A DNA stretch of 64,000 nucleotides, from positions 102,011 to 166,010 of the forward strand of contig JADGDG010000001.1 of assembly GCA_016744995.1 (NCBI GenBank). The letters run 5' to 3'. A program made the position numbers and the translations under genes. The notes beneath the pieces were generated by a model. That model had not been told where the DNA came from, did no database searches, and saw only the letters and a program-made list of their open reading frames with translations. Positions within the stretch are counted from its first letter, which is position 1. Each line of letters begins with the position of its first letter. Positions 1 to 10,452 of the stretch are shown here, piece after piece. Origin of the DNA: Gammaproteobacteria bacterium. Its GTDB lineage: Bacteria > Pseudomonadota > Gammaproteobacteria > GRL18.

Positions 1-200
1 CCGGAAATGCTGTTGAAGGCGGTCTGTTAATGCTCAGTTTTGGTCTGGGCACTTTGCCCTTGCTATTAGCAATGGGTATTTTTGCCACCAGTCTTTCCAG
101 TTTTATCCGGAAAAACTGGGTACGCGCTCTGGCCGGAGGCATTATTATTGCTTTTGGCGTATTTTCACTCTTTAATCTCAGTATAAGAATGCAGGCCTAG
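1..200 (+). CDS. C-terminal end of a TauE/SafE-like (COG2836-type) membrane protein, partial
   Basis: Only the last 65 codons are present; the reading frame starts at base 3 and stops with TAG at 198-200. The tail contains a glycine-rich membrane segment with the pattern MLSFGLGTLPLLLAMG, then a basic stretch and a final hydrophobic helix. This pattern is typical of the sulfite-exporter-like or cytochrome-assembly membrane proteins often found beside cbb3 oxidase genes. The identification rests on this tail alone, because the start and most of the protein lie outside the window. The stop codon is directly followed by the end of the opposing DUF4426 gene, so the two converge with almost no spacer. 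Confidence 0.6.
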   Translation, partial: GNAVEGGLLMLSFGLGTLPLLLAMGIFATSLSSFIRKNWVRALAGGIIIAFGVFSLFNLSIRMQA

Positions 201-201
201 T

Positions 202-654
202 CTAGAATTTTTTACTGAATTTAATTTCATATTTCTCTTTACCACCATCCGGCATAATATCGATATAAAAATTGACCGTTTCTTTGCTTTGTACACCAAT
301 TTGAGCAATATAGTATATTGCTTTACCTTCTTTTATCTCTCTGAATTCGATTTCCCTGCTCTGTCCCATCAGATTTTTTAATTGTCCAGTGACTTTAGAT
401 TTAGTACCTGTTGGCACTCCCGCCCCCTTTTCCATAACCGAGATATTAATCATGGCATAATTTTTACTGCGTTTTAAACCATATTGTTTAGTCATTGAAG
501 AAGGTAGTGAATCCGTAGGGAAGGCATTAAAATAAACAATATGATCTGTATATTCTTTAGATGTTTTTCTGTTGGAATCAGCCTGAACCGAGATGCTCAT
601 AAGTAAAAAAAAGAAAGCACTCATTAGAATCGATGTATTTCTTAAAACTTTCAT
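202..654 (-). CDS. DUF4426 family periplasmic protein
   Basis: A 150-residue protein with an N-terminal signal peptide (about 1-25, ending near SVQA). The rest fits the DUF4426 family: a YFNAFPTDSL opening, a YGLKRSKNYAMINISV strand, then LMGQSREIEFREIKEGKAIYY and a C-terminal beta-rich part. Family members are secreted gammaproteobacterial proteins of unknown role. It ends two bases from the stop of the convergent membrane protein gene. About 150 bases separate its start from the typA terminator, so it has its own promoter region. Nothing in the sequence assigns a biochemical activity. Confidence 0.8.
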   Translation of the reverse strand: MKVLRNTSILMSAFFFLLMSISVQADSNRKTSKEYTDHIVYFNAFPTDSLPSSMTKQYGLKRSKNYAMINISVMEKGAGVPTGTKSKVTGQLKNLMGQSREIEFREIKEGKAIYYIAQIGVQSKETVNFYIDIMPDGGKEKYEIKFSKKF

Positions 655-802
655 AAGTAACCCCAGAATTAATCATTGTTTGTTAGTGATGTTTGTTAAT
701 TTAATGATGTTAGTTGTATGAATTAAGAGTACGCAGTTTTTATCAAATACGCAATGCGTATTATCCGAAAGAAGGGAAATAATAGAGTGCTAACAGGAAT
801 TA

Positions 803-856
803 TAATAAAAAAACCGGACAGACACAGCATAGAGGCTTGCCTGAGAGGCTGTCCGG
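803..856 (-). terminator. Rho-independent terminator of typA
   Basis: The 8-bp GC-rich arms at 814-821 and 849-856 (CCGGACAG / CTGTCCGG) form a stem. Read on the minus strand, the stem is followed by a run of eight T bases. It begins 12 bases after the typA stop codon. Confidence 0.9.
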
Positions 857-867
857 AGTTTATTTAC

Positions 868-2694
868 TTATGTTTTTTTAGGACGCGCAGCACGTTTACG
901 TGCATTTTCAGTCAATAAACGTTTACGAAGACGGATATTTTCTGGTGTTACTTCAACCAGTTCATCCTCATCAATGAATTCCAGAGCCTGCTCCAGAGTC
1001 ATTGTTATCGGTGTAGTCAAGGTGACTGCTTCATCTGTACCTGATGCACGAACATTGGTCAGCTGTTTGGCTTTCAGAGCATTGACAACTAAATCATTAC
1101 TGCGAGAGTGAATACCAATAACCATACCTTCATAGATATCAACACCACTACCAATAAACAGACGACCGCGTTCCTGCAGGTTAAATAAACCAAATGCCAC
1201 AGATGCACCCTGAGAATTACTGATCAGAACTCCCTTATCTCGTCGGGCAAAATCACCGGCAACCATCGCTCCATAGTGAGAAAAATTATGATAAAACAAA
1301 CCACTGCCAGATGTCTGAGTCATAAACGCCGTCTGGAAACCAATTAAACCTCTTGAAGGAACAACATATTCCAGTCTGACTCTGCCTTTGCCATCAGGCA
1401 CCATATCCTTCAGTTCGCCTTTCACTTCACCCATTTTTTCCATAATGCTACCCTGATGCTGTTCTTCAACATCCAGCATAACATCTTCAAATGGTTCACT
1501 CATGACGCCATCGACTTCTTTGGTGATGACCTCTGGCCTGGACACACCCAGCTCAAAGCCTTCACGGCGCATGGTTTCGATCAAAATACCCAGGTGTAAT
1601 TCACCGCGACCTGAGACTTTAAATTTATCAGGATCTTCTGTCGGCTCAACTCGTAAAGCAACGTTATGTAATAATTCTTTTTCCAGACGATCTTTAATCT
1701 GACGAGAGGTAACAAATTTGCCTTCACGACCAGCAAAAGGTGAGTTATTGACCTGGAAAGTCATAGTCACAGTGGGTTCATCAACAGTTAATGCAGGCAA
1801 AGCTTCCACAGCATTAGGATCACATAAGGTATCAGAGATATTCAGTCCATCAATGCCACAGAAGGCAATGATATCACCCGCCTGAGCTTCAGGTACTTCA
1901 ATTCTTTCCAGACCCTTAAAACCAAACAGCTTCAGCATTCTGCCTTTACGCTCTTTACCCTCATGATCAATGATAATCACTGGTGTATTGGCTTTAATGG
2001 TACCTTGCTTAATGCGACCAACACCAATAACCCCCATATAGCTATTATAATCCAGGCTGATGACCTGCATCTGAAAGGGTGCATCAATATCAACATCTGG
2101 CGGTGACACTTTATCAACAATGGTTTGAAATAAAGGTTCCATATCGCCGTCACGAACATCATCTTCTAACGAAGCATAACCATTGATTGCTGAGGCATAA
2201 ACAATTGGAAAATCAAGCTGATCATCATTACCACCCAAGCGGTCAAACAAATCAAATGTTTGATCAACAACCCAGTCAGGACGTCCGCCATCACGATCAA
2301 TTTTATTAACTACAACGATGGGATTCAGACCCAGTTCAAAGGCTTTTTGAGTCACAAAACGAGTTTGCGGCATGGGACCTTCAACGGCATCAACTAACAA
2401 ACAAACACAGTCAACCATGGATAAAACACGTTCCACTTCGCCACCAAAATCAGCATGTCCCGGTGTGTCCACGATATTAATGTGGTAATCGTTCCATTCA
2501 ATGGCTGTATTTTTGGATAAAATAGTGATGCCACGCTCTTTTTCCAGATCGTTGGAGTCCATCATCCGTTCAGACACTTCCTCACGTTCATCAAAAGTAC
2601 CTGATTGTTTTAGAAGCTCGTCTACGAGTGTGGTTTTGCCATGGTCAACGTGTGCAATAATGGCGATGTTTCTGATTTTACTAATATCTTTCAC
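868..2694 (-). CDS. typA: Ribosome-associated GTPase TypA/BipA
   Basis: Translational GTPase that binds the 70S ribosome and supports ribosome assembly and stress responses. The G1 motif AHVDHGKT, the G3 motif DTPGHADF and the G4 motif NKID lie in the first 130 residues, followed by the EF-G-like domains and the BipA C-terminal domain. The open frame runs back to a TTG at 2748, but that would add a hydrophobic 18-residue leader unknown in the family. The GTG at 2694 gives [19 protein letters not shown] at the N terminus and 608 residues, the usual BipA length, so I choose it although no strong ribosome binding site is visible. A clear terminator follows at 814-856. Confidence 0.95.
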   Translation of the reverse strand: MKDISKIRNIAIIAHVDHGKTTLVDELLKQSGTFDEREEVSERMMDSNDLEKERGITILSKNTAIEWNDYHINIVDTPGHADFGGEVERVLSMVDCVCLLVDAVEGPMPQTRFVTQKAFELGLNPIVVVNKIDRDGGRPDWVVDQTFDLFDRLGGNDDQLDFPIVYASAINGYASLEDDVRDGDMEPLFQTIVDKVSPPDVDIDAPFQMQVISLDYNSYMGVIGVGRIKQGTIKANTPVIIIDHEGKERKGRMLKLFGFKGLERIEVPEAQAGDIIAFCGIDGLNISDTLCDPNAVEALPALTVDEPTVTMTFQVNNSPFAGREGKFVTSRQIKDRLEKELLHNVALRVEPTEDPDKFKVSGRGELHLGILIETMRREGFELGVSRPEVITKEVDGVMSEPFEDVMLDVEEQHQGSIMEKMGEVKGELKDMVPDGKGRVRLEYVVPSRGLIGFQTAFMTQTSGSGLFYHNFSHYGAMVAGDFARRDKGVLISNSQGASVAFGLFNLQERGRLFIGSGVDIYEGMVIGIHSRSNDLVVNALKAKQLTNVRASGTDEAVTLTTPITMTLEQALEFIDEDELVEVTPENIRLRKRLLTENARKRAARPKKT

Positions 2695-2956
2695 TGTGAA
2701 AGTCCAAAAATAAGCTATAGTTAATAAAAAGTGTATTAATCCAAACAAAAGCAGTTATCATTTCAGACAAAACACTGATTTTATTTAGCTTAAAAGAAAA
2801 GGCGCTATTATAGCGGAATGTTTCTTATAAATCAGAATTTATTACTTAAATTCAGGGGATTCAATAAAAAATGTCCAAATATTAAAGATTTTTTTGAATT
2901 ATCCGTTATTCTTAAACAGACATTGAAAATACCAACCGTTCGGACAGGACTACACA

Positions 2957-3841
2957 ATGAATATGCCAGCAACACAATCTAGTGATTTGCTCCCATCCAA
3001 TAATCATATTATAGAACACTATAAAAGTGGTCTCAGAGCATTTACATTCTGGGTTTCTGACACTTTATATGCCATTGATATCGCAAGAGTTTTAACCATA
3101 AGCCAAGAGATGGAACAGATTCAGTCACTACCTGCTAAAGCTAAGGGGCTGGTGGGTATGGTGGAGTTTCAGGGCAATGCAGTACCGGTACTGGATTTTG
3201 CTAATATGTTGGGCTTTGCTTCCGGGGTTGAAAAAAACAGTGATTTAATCCAGTTACTCAGTGATAGAGAAAAAGAGCATATTGACTGGGTTGCATCTTT
3301 AGAAGACAGCTTGCTTAATGACACCCCCTTTATCAAAGCTAAAGATCCTCACAAATGTACATTTGGCACGTGGTATGATTCTTTCAATTCTCGTGATGAG
3401 ACGTTAATGGAAATTCTTTCCGAATTTGATAAACCACACAACCAAATTCATGCTCTGGCAGATAAGCTTCTGAATATGAAAAAAGAGAATAAACTTAAGG
3501 AAGCTTTAAAAGTGTTACGCTTAGAAAGGAGTATCACTTTAAAACGTCTGATGAAGCGCTTCGACCAGGCCCGCTCCCATTTAAAAGAATCGGCAAGGCA
3601 AGTATTGTTGTATATCACAGAAGATGGCACAGCGCCGATTGTTGCACTTCGTATTGATGATATTAATGATGTCATTGATTTTAAACCGGAACAGTTTAAA
3701 CCAATGGAACGCATTAATAATATTCTTACTAATGAAGCCTCTGAAATTATTATCGCTTATTTAAAACAAGCGGAACATGCCGACTGTTTACTTATAGAAA
3801 CATCAAGTTTAGTTAAACTAGCCCAGGTTTCGGGTAAATAA
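2957..3841 (+). CDS. CheW-like scaffold protein with an inserted CZB zinc-binding domain
   Basis: A 294-residue cytoplasmic protein. Residues about 25-90 match the first half of a CheW domain (FTFWVSDTLYAIDIARVL, GLVGMVEFQGNAVPVLDF). Residues about 100-175 form a helical CZB (chemoreceptor zinc-binding) domain with candidate ligands His108, Cys134 in the CTFGTWY motif, His161 and His165. A further helical stretch follows, and residues about 212-290 resume the CheW fold (ITEDGTAPIVALRIDDIND). CheW proteins couple chemoreceptors to CheA; CZB domains bind zinc and can respond to hypochlorite or zinc. The gene has a good ribosome binding site (AGGAC) and stands alone, with no other che gene nearby. 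Function is inferred from domains only. Confidence 0.85.
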   Translation: MNMPATQSSDLLPSNNHIIEHYKSGLRAFTFWVSDTLYAIDIARVLTISQEMEQIQSLPAKAKGLVGMVEFQGNAVPVLDFANMLGFASGVEKNSDLIQLLSDREKEHIDWVASLEDSLLNDTPFIKAKDPHKCTFGTWYDSFNSRDETLMEILSEFDKPHNQIHALADKLLNMKKENKLKEALKVLRLERSITLKRLMKRFDQARSHLKESARQVLLYITEDGTAPIVALRIDDINDVIDFKPEQFKPMERINNILTNEASEIIIAYLKQAEHADCLLIETSSLVKLAQVSGK

Positions 3842-3884
3842 CCAATCTATTCCCCGTGATACCTGGAAATGCAGCGAGGCTTTT

Positions 3885-4349
3885 TCAAGTATCATGGGTA
3901 TACATGGGCTCCACATCAAAAATAATACCATCAACACCGATCACTTTTACCTGAGTGTTAACGGGTGCCTCTTCACCACGCACCCTCCAGGTTGAATCAT
4001 CTACTTTAATTTTCCCCATACCATTAACAATGGGCTCACTCAGAGTAAAAATACGGCCAATGTATTGATCAGCCCGTCGGTTTAGATTCAGAACTTCTGG
4101 TTCCTCCGGGGGGAAAAATGGACGAGTTAAGCGCCATGTAGCAATGCTCGCAACTGATAAAACTGCAAATAAAATCAGCTGATACTGCCAGTTTAGTTCT
4201 GGATGGATATACAGCACAATGCCGACACAAGCTGCTGCAATTCCCAGCCAGAGAAAAAAGACGCCCGGACTTAACATTTCCAGAATGATTAAAACCACAG
4301 CGAAGGTCAGCCAATGCCAGAACTCCAGATTTGTATATAAGACTTCCAT
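3885..4349 (-). CDS. NfeD-family membrane protein
   Basis: A 154-residue protein with two or three hydrophobic helices in the first 90 residues (FWHWLTFAVVLIILEML, FLWLGIAAACVGIVLYI, LILFAVLSVASIATW). A C-terminal OB-fold-like beta domain follows, with GRIFTLSEPIVNGMGKIKVDDSTWRVRGEE. This is the short NfeD form that pairs with SPFH proteins. An upstream TTG at 4355 is open, but the ATG at 4349 has AGAGG seven bases before it and is preferred. The SPFH gene ends 32 bases upstream, so the two are almost certainly one transcript. The likely role is in membrane microdomain or protein quality control. Confidence 0.9.
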   Translation of the reverse strand: MEVLYTNLEFWHWLTFAVVLIILEMLSPGVFFLWLGIAAACVGIVLYIHPELNWQYQLILFAVLSVASIATWRLTRPFFPPEEPEVLNLNRRADQYIGRIFTLSEPIVNGMGKIKVDDSTWRVRGEEAPVNTQVKVIGVDGIIFDVEPMYTHDT

Positions 4350-4381
4350 TCCCAATCCTCTTTAAAGACAGTACAGCCCTG

Positions 4382-5308
4382 CTAATCTGAGTTTTTCTTA
4401 CTAGTCGCTTCTTTGGTCAGCTCAGCTATACCGCCAATTGCCCCAATCAGCCCCGAGGCTTCCAAAGGCATGAAAACCAGTTTTTGATTCTCTGCACTGC
4501 CAATTACTTTTAAGGCATCTACATATTTGGTTGCAACAAAATAATTAATGGCATTAACATCACCCTTTTCTATCGCTTGAGAAACCATAAGAGTTGCCTT
4601 TGCTTCTGCTTCAGCAAGTCTCTCACGAGCTTCAGCTTCACGATAGGCCGCTTCCCTATCACCCTCAGCCTTAAGTATCACACCCTGCTTCTCACCTTCT
4701 GCACGCAAAATTTCTGCTTGTCTTTCGCCTTCTGCTTCAAGAATACTGGCGCGTTTTTCACGCTCTGCTTTCATTTGCCTGGCCATTGCATCCACCAGAT
4801 CCATCGGTGGAGCAATATCTTTAATCTCAATTCGGGTGACTTTAACACCCCATGGTGTGGTGGCTTCATCAACTACATTCAGCAACTCATTATTGATTTG
4901 ATCGCGCTTGGATAATAACTCATCCAGATCCATTGAACCCATTACTGTTCTGATATTGGTCATAGTCAAATTAAGAATGGCATGTTCCAGATTATTTACC
5001 TCATAAGAAGCCTTGGCACTATCCATAACCTGAAAAAAGACCACACCATCTACTTTAATCATGGCATTATCCTTGGTGATCACCTCCTGAGACGGGACAT
5101 CCATCACCCTTTCCATCATATTGATTCGATGTCCAATAGCATCAAATACCGGAACAATGAAGCTTAACCCTGGACGCAGTGAGCGCGTATACCGTCCAAA
5201 ACGCTCAACCGTATATTCCATTCCCTGATCCACTTTTTTCACCCCTAAAACAATTAGAATGAAGGCAAAAATAATTGAACCAATTACAAATGCATCAAAA
5301 CCCGCCAT
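4382..5308 (-). CDS. SPFH/stomatin-like membrane protein (QmcA type)
   Basis: A 308-residue protein with an N-terminal membrane anchor ([17 protein letters not shown]). The prohibitin/stomatin domain spans about 25-200 ([47 protein letters not shown]). An alanine/glutamate-rich coiled coil with [17 protein letters not shown] repeats occupies about 190-245, and the tail is conserved ([13 protein letters not shown]). Such proteins oligomerise in the inner membrane and shape microdomains, often together with NfeD proteins. It is the promoter-proximal gene of a two-gene unit with the NfeD gene. Confidence 0.93.
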   Translation of the reverse strand: MAGFDAFVIGSIIFAFILIVLGVKKVDQGMEYTVERFGRYTRSLRPGLSFIVPVFDAIGHRINMMERVMDVPSQEVITKDNAMIKVDGVVFFQVMDSAKASYEVNNLEHAILNLTMTNIRTVMGSMDLDELLSKRDQINNELLNVVDEATTPWGVKVTRIEIKDIAPPMDLVDAMARQMKAEREKRASILEAEGERQAEILRAEGEKQGVILKAEGDREAAYREAEARERLAEAEAKATLMVSQAIEKGDVNAINYFVATKYVDALKVIGSAENQKLVFMPLEASGLIGAIGGIAELTKEATSKKNSD

Positions 5309-5352
5309 AATATTTTCCTTATTTATGTTTTTTTACCAGAGATTGTCTTATT

Positions 5353-5453
5353 CATAGTAGTGCCCGCAGAGGTCGGAGTCAAATAGCATGTTCTACAAGA
5401 GTGTTTATTGTGTTCGGAACTAAAGCCATTTGACTCCGCCCCCGAATACTATG
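5353..5453. repeat. Intergenic inverted repeat between divergent genes
   Basis: Perfect 11-bp arms (CGGAGTCAAAT at 5374-5384 and its complement at 5428-5438) plus outer 7-bp arms (5353-5359 and 5447-5453) surround a 43-base centre. The element fills the region between the SPFH gene and the TtcA-like gene, which are divergently transcribed. It could be a small dispersed repeat or a regulatory hairpin. No T run supports a terminator. Confidence 0.6.
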
Positions 5454-5526
5454 ATATTATCCTGATTAATTTGTCACTGAGTATAAAGCTATCAAAACCA
5501 ACTACCTCAAGCCCCCAAAACAACTC

Positions 5527-6228
5527 ATGCGCCCAGTCGGTCGTGCCATTGCGGATTTTAAAATGATCAATGAGGGCGATAGAATTTTGCTGGGAGTCTC
5601 TGGAGGTAAGGACTCCCTGTCTTTACTGCTTATCCTGCACCATTTAAAACAATATGCACCGGTAAAATTTCATCTGGGTGCCGTTACTGTTGACCCACAA
5701 ATTGAAGGATTTGATCCTTCACCACTAAAAAACTATCTGGCTGATTTAGGTATTCCTTATTTTTATCAGGAACAAGCTATTTTAGAGCAGGCCGAGGATG
5801 CCATAGACGGTGATTCCTTTTGTTCATTCTGCTCTCGAATGAAACGAGGGATCCTCTATTCCACAGCAAGAAAAGAGGCTTATAATATCCTGGCTCTGGC
5901 ACAGCATCTTGATGATCTGGCAGAAAGTTTTTTAATGTCTGCCTTTCATAATGGCAAACTACAAACAATGAAAGCCAATTACACCATTCAGACTGGCGAT
6001 ATTCGGGTCATACGTCCACTTGTCTATACCAGAGAGGAGCTGACCCGATCCTATGCCGAAGCCGCCAGTCTTCCCGTTATCCCAGACAGCTGCCCCGCCT
6101 GTTTTAGTATGCCAACTCAAAGGGAGCATATGAAGCAGCTGTTAACCCAGGAAGAAAAACTCAATCCCAGTCTATTTAACAACTTACTGACAACTTTGAA
6201 ACCGCTGATGGCTATTGATAAGGGATAA
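5527..6228 (+). CDS. TtcA-family tRNA thiolation ATPase (PP-loop)
   Basis: A 233-residue adenine-nucleotide alpha-hydrolase-fold protein. The PP-loop SGGKDSLSL lies near residue 25, the iron-sulfur-type CSFCSRMKRGILY near 97, and a second CxxC (SCPAC) near 190. TtcA enzymes put sulfur on cytidine 32 of tRNA using a 4Fe-4S cluster. This protein is shorter than the roughly 310-residue classical TtcA, so it belongs to the related short branch and its exact tRNA target is uncertain. The frame is open for 19 codons before the ATG and looks coding (YLKPPKQL), but contains no usual start codon and there is no clear ribosome binding site, so the start is doubtful. Confidence 0.8.
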   Translation: MRPVGRAIADFKMINEGDRILLGVSGGKDSLSLLLILHHLKQYAPVKFHLGAVTVDPQIEGFDPSPLKNYLADLGIPYFYQEQAILEQAEDAIDGDSFCSFCSRMKRGILYSTARKEAYNILALAQHLDDLAESFLMSAFHNGKLQTMKANYTIQTGDIRVIRPLVYTREELTRSYAEAASLPVIPDSCPACFSMPTQREHMKQLLTQEEKLNPSLFNNLLTTLKPLMAIDKG

Positions 6229-6276
6229 TAGATAACCAATGCATTATTTTGCTTCATCCCATTATTGCATACATCA

Positions 6277-7860
6277 TTACTGAAAATGATCAATTTTCCG
6301 ATAGCCAATTGACTCGGTAAGATGGTGCAGCTGAATTTTATCGCTATTGTCCAGATCAGCAATAGTACGCGCAAGTTTTAATATGCGGTGATAGGCTCTG
6401 GCAGACAGTTTCATTTTATTCATGGTTTTCTCAAGAACTTTTTGATTATCATCTGACAGGTGACAATCTTCTTCAATTTCTTTATTGCTCAGATGTGCAT
6501 TGCAATGATCACGTCTTATTCTTTGCCTCTGCTGAGCCTTAACAACACGTTTTTTTACCTCAGCACTATTTTCAATCATATCACTGCTCTGCTGTAAATC
6601 CATGTGCGAAAGTGCCGGGACTTCAATATGCATATCAATCCTGTCAAGAAATGGTCCCGAAAGTTTATTCTGATACCGTTGAACCTGTTCACTGGTGCAG
6701 CGGCAATTATTTTGAGTATCTCCCCAATAACCGCAAGGGCATGGATTCATGGCGGCAATAAGCTGGAATGACGCAGGAAACTCCGCTTTCTTTGCTGCCC
6801 GCGAAATGGCAATTTTTCCTGACTCCAATGGTTCTCTCAAAACTTCTAATACTTTTTGAGAAAACTCCGGTAACTCATCCATAAATAATACACCATGATG
6901 AGCCAGGCTTATCTCACCGGGGCTAGGATAACTACCACCGCCAACAAGAGCAACACCAGAGGCTGTATGATGCGGCACCCGAAAACCACGTACCGCCCAG
7001 TTATCAAAACTGACTTTTTCACCACAAACTGAGCGAATGGCTGCAACTTCTTCTGCTTCAGTATCAGACAAAGTGGGTAAGATTGTCACCAGACGGCTCG
7101 CAAGCATAGTCTTTCCTGTTCCCGGAGGTCCTTTCATAAGCAAGCTGTGCTGCCCAGCGGCAGCTATCTCCAGAGCTCGTTTAGCACCTTGTTGACCACA
7201 GATATCAGATAAACAGGTTGAATAGAATTGCTGCTCTGGACTGTTGTTAATCTCTGGTTGGCTGAGTTGTATTTCACCTTTTAAAAAAGCACAAACATCC
7301 AGTAGATGTCCGGCAGTATAAACTGTCAGCCCTTTAATTAGAGCAGCCTCCTGCCCATTTCCTTCTGGTACAATAAGAATTCGCTTCTTTTTATTTGCCG
7401 CAATAGCAATGGGAATAATGCCGTCAACAGCTCTTAATTCACCACTGAGTGCCAGCTCACCTACAAACTCAAATTGCTCAACTGGATTATTATATTCTTT
7501 TTGTATAAGTGAGGAGTTTGAAGATAGGGAGTGTAAAGCCTCAGGTGTTGTAGAGCGGGTTTCTTTTGGGAGTTCAAGTTGACTGGATGAGAGAAGAATC
7601 CCCATTGCAATTGCAAGATCAAAACGACCTCCTTCCTTGGGTAAATCTGCGGGAGCCAGATTGATGGTGATCCGCCGAACAGGAAATTCAAAGCGGCTAT
7701 TAATAATCGCTCCTCTGACTCGATCTTTACTTTCCTTAACAGCCATTTCCGGAAGACCAACAATGCTTAAACTAGGCAGCCCGTTGGTTAACAACACCTC
7801 AACCGTCACCTGAGGAGCACCCAGCCCCCCGGCACGACTATATACAATCGACAATGACAT
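6277..7860 (-). CDS. comM: YifB/ComM-type Mg-chelatase-like AAA+ ATPase
   Basis: A 527-residue protein. The N-terminal ChlI-type domain carries the serine-protease-like fold typical of YifB (YSRAGGLGAPQVTVEVLLTNGLPSLSIVGL). Then come Walker A GPPGTGKTM near residue 243, a Walker B-like LFMDELPEF, the conserved CPCGYWGD cysteine motif and a C-terminal helical lid. ComM homologues are hexameric helicases that promote branch migration of incoming DNA during natural transformation. In many gammaproteobacteria yifB lies next to ubiK; here a kinase/receptor block separates them. Confidence 0.93.
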   Translation of the reverse strand: MSLSIVYSRAGGLGAPQVTVEVLLTNGLPSLSIVGLPEMAVKESKDRVRGAIINSRFEFPVRRITINLAPADLPKEGGRFDLAIAMGILLSSSQLELPKETRSTTPEALHSLSSNSSLIQKEYNNPVEQFEFVGELALSGELRAVDGIIPIAIAANKKKRILIVPEGNGQEAALIKGLTVYTAGHLLDVCAFLKGEIQLSQPEINNSPEQQFYSTCLSDICGQQGAKRALEIAAAGQHSLLMKGPPGTGKTMLASRLVTILPTLSDTEAEEVAAIRSVCGEKVSFDNWAVRGFRVPHHTASGVALVGGGSYPSPGEISLAHHGVLFMDELPEFSQKVLEVLREPLESGKIAISRAAKKAEFPASFQLIAAMNPCPCGYWGDTQNNCRCTSEQVQRYQNKLSGPFLDRIDMHIEVPALSHMDLQQSSDMIENSAEVKKRVVKAQQRQRIRRDHCNAHLSNKEIEEDCHLSDDNQKVLEKTMNKMKLSARAYHRILKLARTIADLDNSDKIQLHHLTESIGYRKIDHFQ

Positions 7861-7998
7861 AAAAATTCCTTTTCTTTAAAACTCCTGTACCCAAAGAGGG
7901 CGTATTAGGAAATTATAGCTTATTTCTATCTATAAACCTGTCAGGATAAACTGTCATTGGATATATAATTAGGGCTTGTCACAAAATGTAGATCTGGA

Positions 7999-10452
7999 TC
8001 ACTGACTTCTTTTTATAAACTCGGCCAACTCATCCATTGTTTGGGAAAGTACCTGTTCTAATTGCATCATTAACTCAGTGCAATTATTGTCTTCAGGTAA
8101 TTGCCCATTTTTTAAAGCAAATTCAAGCTTTTCTGCTTCCTCAGCTACTATTTCAATACTCAGTGAACGCGAAGCACCTTTTATTTTATGTGCCAGTTCA
8201 GACGCCTTCAGATATTGATGACTTGCATAGGCCTTTTGTATTAATTTAAAATGATCCTGGTAAGTAATAAAATATTTTTCCAGTAATTTACTTAACAGAC
8301 CTTTGTTATTATTCAATCGACCCATCACCTCATCTAATGACACCACAGACAAATTTTTAAATGGATCATTCTCTGATGAATCCTCCTGCTCACTCACAGG
8401 CAGTTGTGATTCGGTGGATACGGAACTTTCTGCGTCTATAACGCTTTTAAATGACCGTTCAGCATCTCGACGATTGATCAAATCATGGAGTTCAAGCCAG
8501 TGATTAAGTATATTATTAAGATCTTTCATCTGAATCGGTTTAGTCAGGTAATCATCCATGCCTGCTTCAAATGCAGCTTTGCGGGCTTCTTTCTCAACAT
8601 GAGCACTTAAAGCAAGTATGGGTATAGTGACATTATTATCCCTTAATTTTTGACTCACGGCATAACCATCCATACCAGGCATCTGAATATCCATTAAAAT
8701 CAGATCAAAATAATTGCTTCCCTTACTTTTTATTAATGCCAGAGTATCAGAACCACTCTGAGACGTTTTTACATTAAAGCCAAGGCTGTCTAATAATCCG
8801 CTAATAACATCAAGATTAACCGGATCATCATCAGTCACCAATATTTTATATTGTGAATTATCTCTCTCTTCATTGACTGAGACTTCACGAGAAAGCTTAT
8901 GAATAATTTCATTTTCAGCCAATTCGTCAGGTGTGACTTTCTGTAAATCAATAGCAAAGAAAAAGCGACTACCATCACCTTCAATACTTTGAACCTGAAT
9001 TTCACCCCCCATTAATTTTGTCAAATTTTGAGAAATAGCCAGACCAAGACCTGTACCACCAAATTCACGAGTAATTGAGCTATCTGCCTGATGAAAAACA
9101 TTAAAAAGTTCGCTGATAGCCTCTTGCTTAATACCAATCCCTGTATCCTGTACAGAAAAACAAAAGCTCACAATATTTTCTGTTTCTTTCATTTTTTCCA
9201 GACTAAGGGAAACGGTACCGGTATCTGTAAATTTGATTGCATTGGATAATAAGTTATTCATAATTTGCTTTAAACGAAACGGATCGCCAATTACATAACC
9301 TGATATGTCTGGTTCGACATTGAGTTCCAGTGAAATATTTTTATTCTTTGCCTCATTAAAAAAAGTATCTTTAACATCCATTAAAATTTGCTCAGGATGA
9401 AACAGAACTTCTTCCAATTTTAATTTATTTACTTCAATTTTTGAGAAATCAAGAATATCATTTATGATCTTTAACAGCAGCGTACTGGAATTTAAAATCA
9501 TATCTGCATAACGCTTCTGCTTTTCTTCCAGATGACTCATGAGTAGTAGTTCAGTCATGCCGATCACAGCATTCATTGGTGTTCGGATTTCATGACTCAT
9601 GGTCGCCAAAAATTCACTTTTTGCTTTACTGGCTTTTTCTGCCTGTTGGGTTCTTTTTTTAACCAGAGCTTCCAAATGATCCTGATGCTCATTGAGTTCA
9701 ATATCTCTCAATTGTATCTGTGCAAGCATTTCATTAAAACAAAGTCCCAGTTTTGCCAACTCATCCTCACCTTCAATAACAACTCGTAAAGAAAAATCTT
9801 CATTTTGAGAAACTTTTGAACTAACTTCCATCAACTTTTCAATGGGCTCAGTAATCATGACCTGTAATTTTTGCCAGATAAGATAGCTCAAAAAGTTAAT
9901 CAGGATAAAAACAATCATTGCCACACAGACAACCCAAAAGGTATGCAGATAAAACCGATTGAGTGAAATCACAAGAACAATACTGCCAACATACTCTTTT
10001 TCAATTTCGATAGATTGAGTAATAGTGACCCATTTTAAATAATACTCCACAAATGATTCTTCTGAGAGATCTTCATTTGTATTATTAAACTCTTTATTAA
10101 ATCCTTTTTTATTTAATAAAAGAGATGAGGTGTTCTCATTTTGTTCACTATGGTATTCAGAAAGCAATTTATGTTCTTCATTATAAACAAAAACAGCCTC
10201 AACATCTGGATTGATAGCAAAGGCGTTAAGCGCTTTGGAAATATACTTTTTGTCTTCAAATGTAATGGCGCTGCGAACATTTAAACCAATGCTTTCAGCT
10301 AATACAGAATGATGCCGACTCATTTCCTGCCAGTTGAAATAAACTTCCGATACAATAAAAATAATACAGCCTAATGCAACGGCAATAGAAGAAGTCAATA
10401 AGGTCATCAATGACAACTTCTTTTTTATAGAATGTTGACGAAAAAACTTCAT
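7999..10452 (-). CDS. Hybrid sensor histidine kinase with receiver and Hpt domains
   Basis: An 817-residue inner-membrane kinase. A transmembrane helix at about 15-36 is followed by a periplasmic CHASE8-like sensor (about 40-165) and a second helix at 172-193. HAMP (about 195-250) precedes the HisKA domain with His287 in [10 protein letters not shown]. The HATPase has N, G1 and G2 boxes (about 395-505). A receiver domain (about 536-650) has Asp588 in [13 protein letters not shown], and an Hpt domain has His755 in ELAHKIKGA. The layout resembles BarA/TorS-type phosphorelay kinases, but no cognate response regulator is nearby. Its start overlaps the stop of the YfiR gene by four bases, so the two are translationally coupled and probably form a signalling unit with the TonB receptor. 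Confidence 0.92.
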   Translation of the reverse strand: MKFFRQHSIKKKLSLMTLLTSSIAVALGCIIFIVSEVYFNWQEMSRHHSVLAESIGLNVRSAITFEDKKYISKALNAFAINPDVEAVFVYNEEHKLLSEYHSEQNENTSSLLLNKKGFNKEFNNTNEDLSEESFVEYYLKWVTITQSIEIEKEYVGSIVLVISLNRFYLHTFWVVCVAMIVFILINFLSYLIWQKLQVMITEPIEKLMEVSSKVSQNEDFSLRVVIEGEDELAKLGLCFNEMLAQIQLRDIELNEHQDHLEALVKKRTQQAEKASKAKSEFLATMSHEIRTPMNAVIGMTELLLMSHLEEKQKRYADMILNSSTLLLKIINDILDFSKIEVNKLKLEEVLFHPEQILMDVKDTFFNEAKNKNISLELNVEPDISGYVIGDPFRLKQIMNNLLSNAIKFTDTGTVSLSLEKMKETENIVSFCFSVQDTGIGIKQEAISELFNVFHQADSSITREFGGTGLGLAISQNLTKLMGGEIQVQSIEGDGSRFFFAIDLQKVTPDELAENEIIHKLSREVSVNEERDNSQYKILVTDDDPVNLDVISGLLDSLGFNVKTSQSGSDTLALIKSKGSNYFDLILMDIQMPGMDGYAVSQKLRDNNVTIPILALSAHVEKEARKAAFEAGMDDYLTKPIQMKDLNNILNHWLELHDLINRRDAERSFKSVIDAESSVSTESQLPVSEQEDSSENDPFKNLSVVSLDEVMGRLNNNKGLLSKLLEKYFITYQDHFKLIQKAYASHQYLKASELAHKIKGASRSLSIEIVAEEAEKLEFALKNGQLPEDNNCTELMMQLEQVLSQTMDELAEFIKRSQ

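Noticed and set aside
2695-2748. Hydrophobic N-terminal extension of TypA
   Set aside because: The family has no such leader, and the GTG at 2694 gives the standard length.
3853-3898. Terminator between the CheW-CZB gene and the NfeD gene
   Set aside because: A 10-bp stem exists but it overlaps the NfeD stop, has a long loop and no proper T run, so I did not list it.
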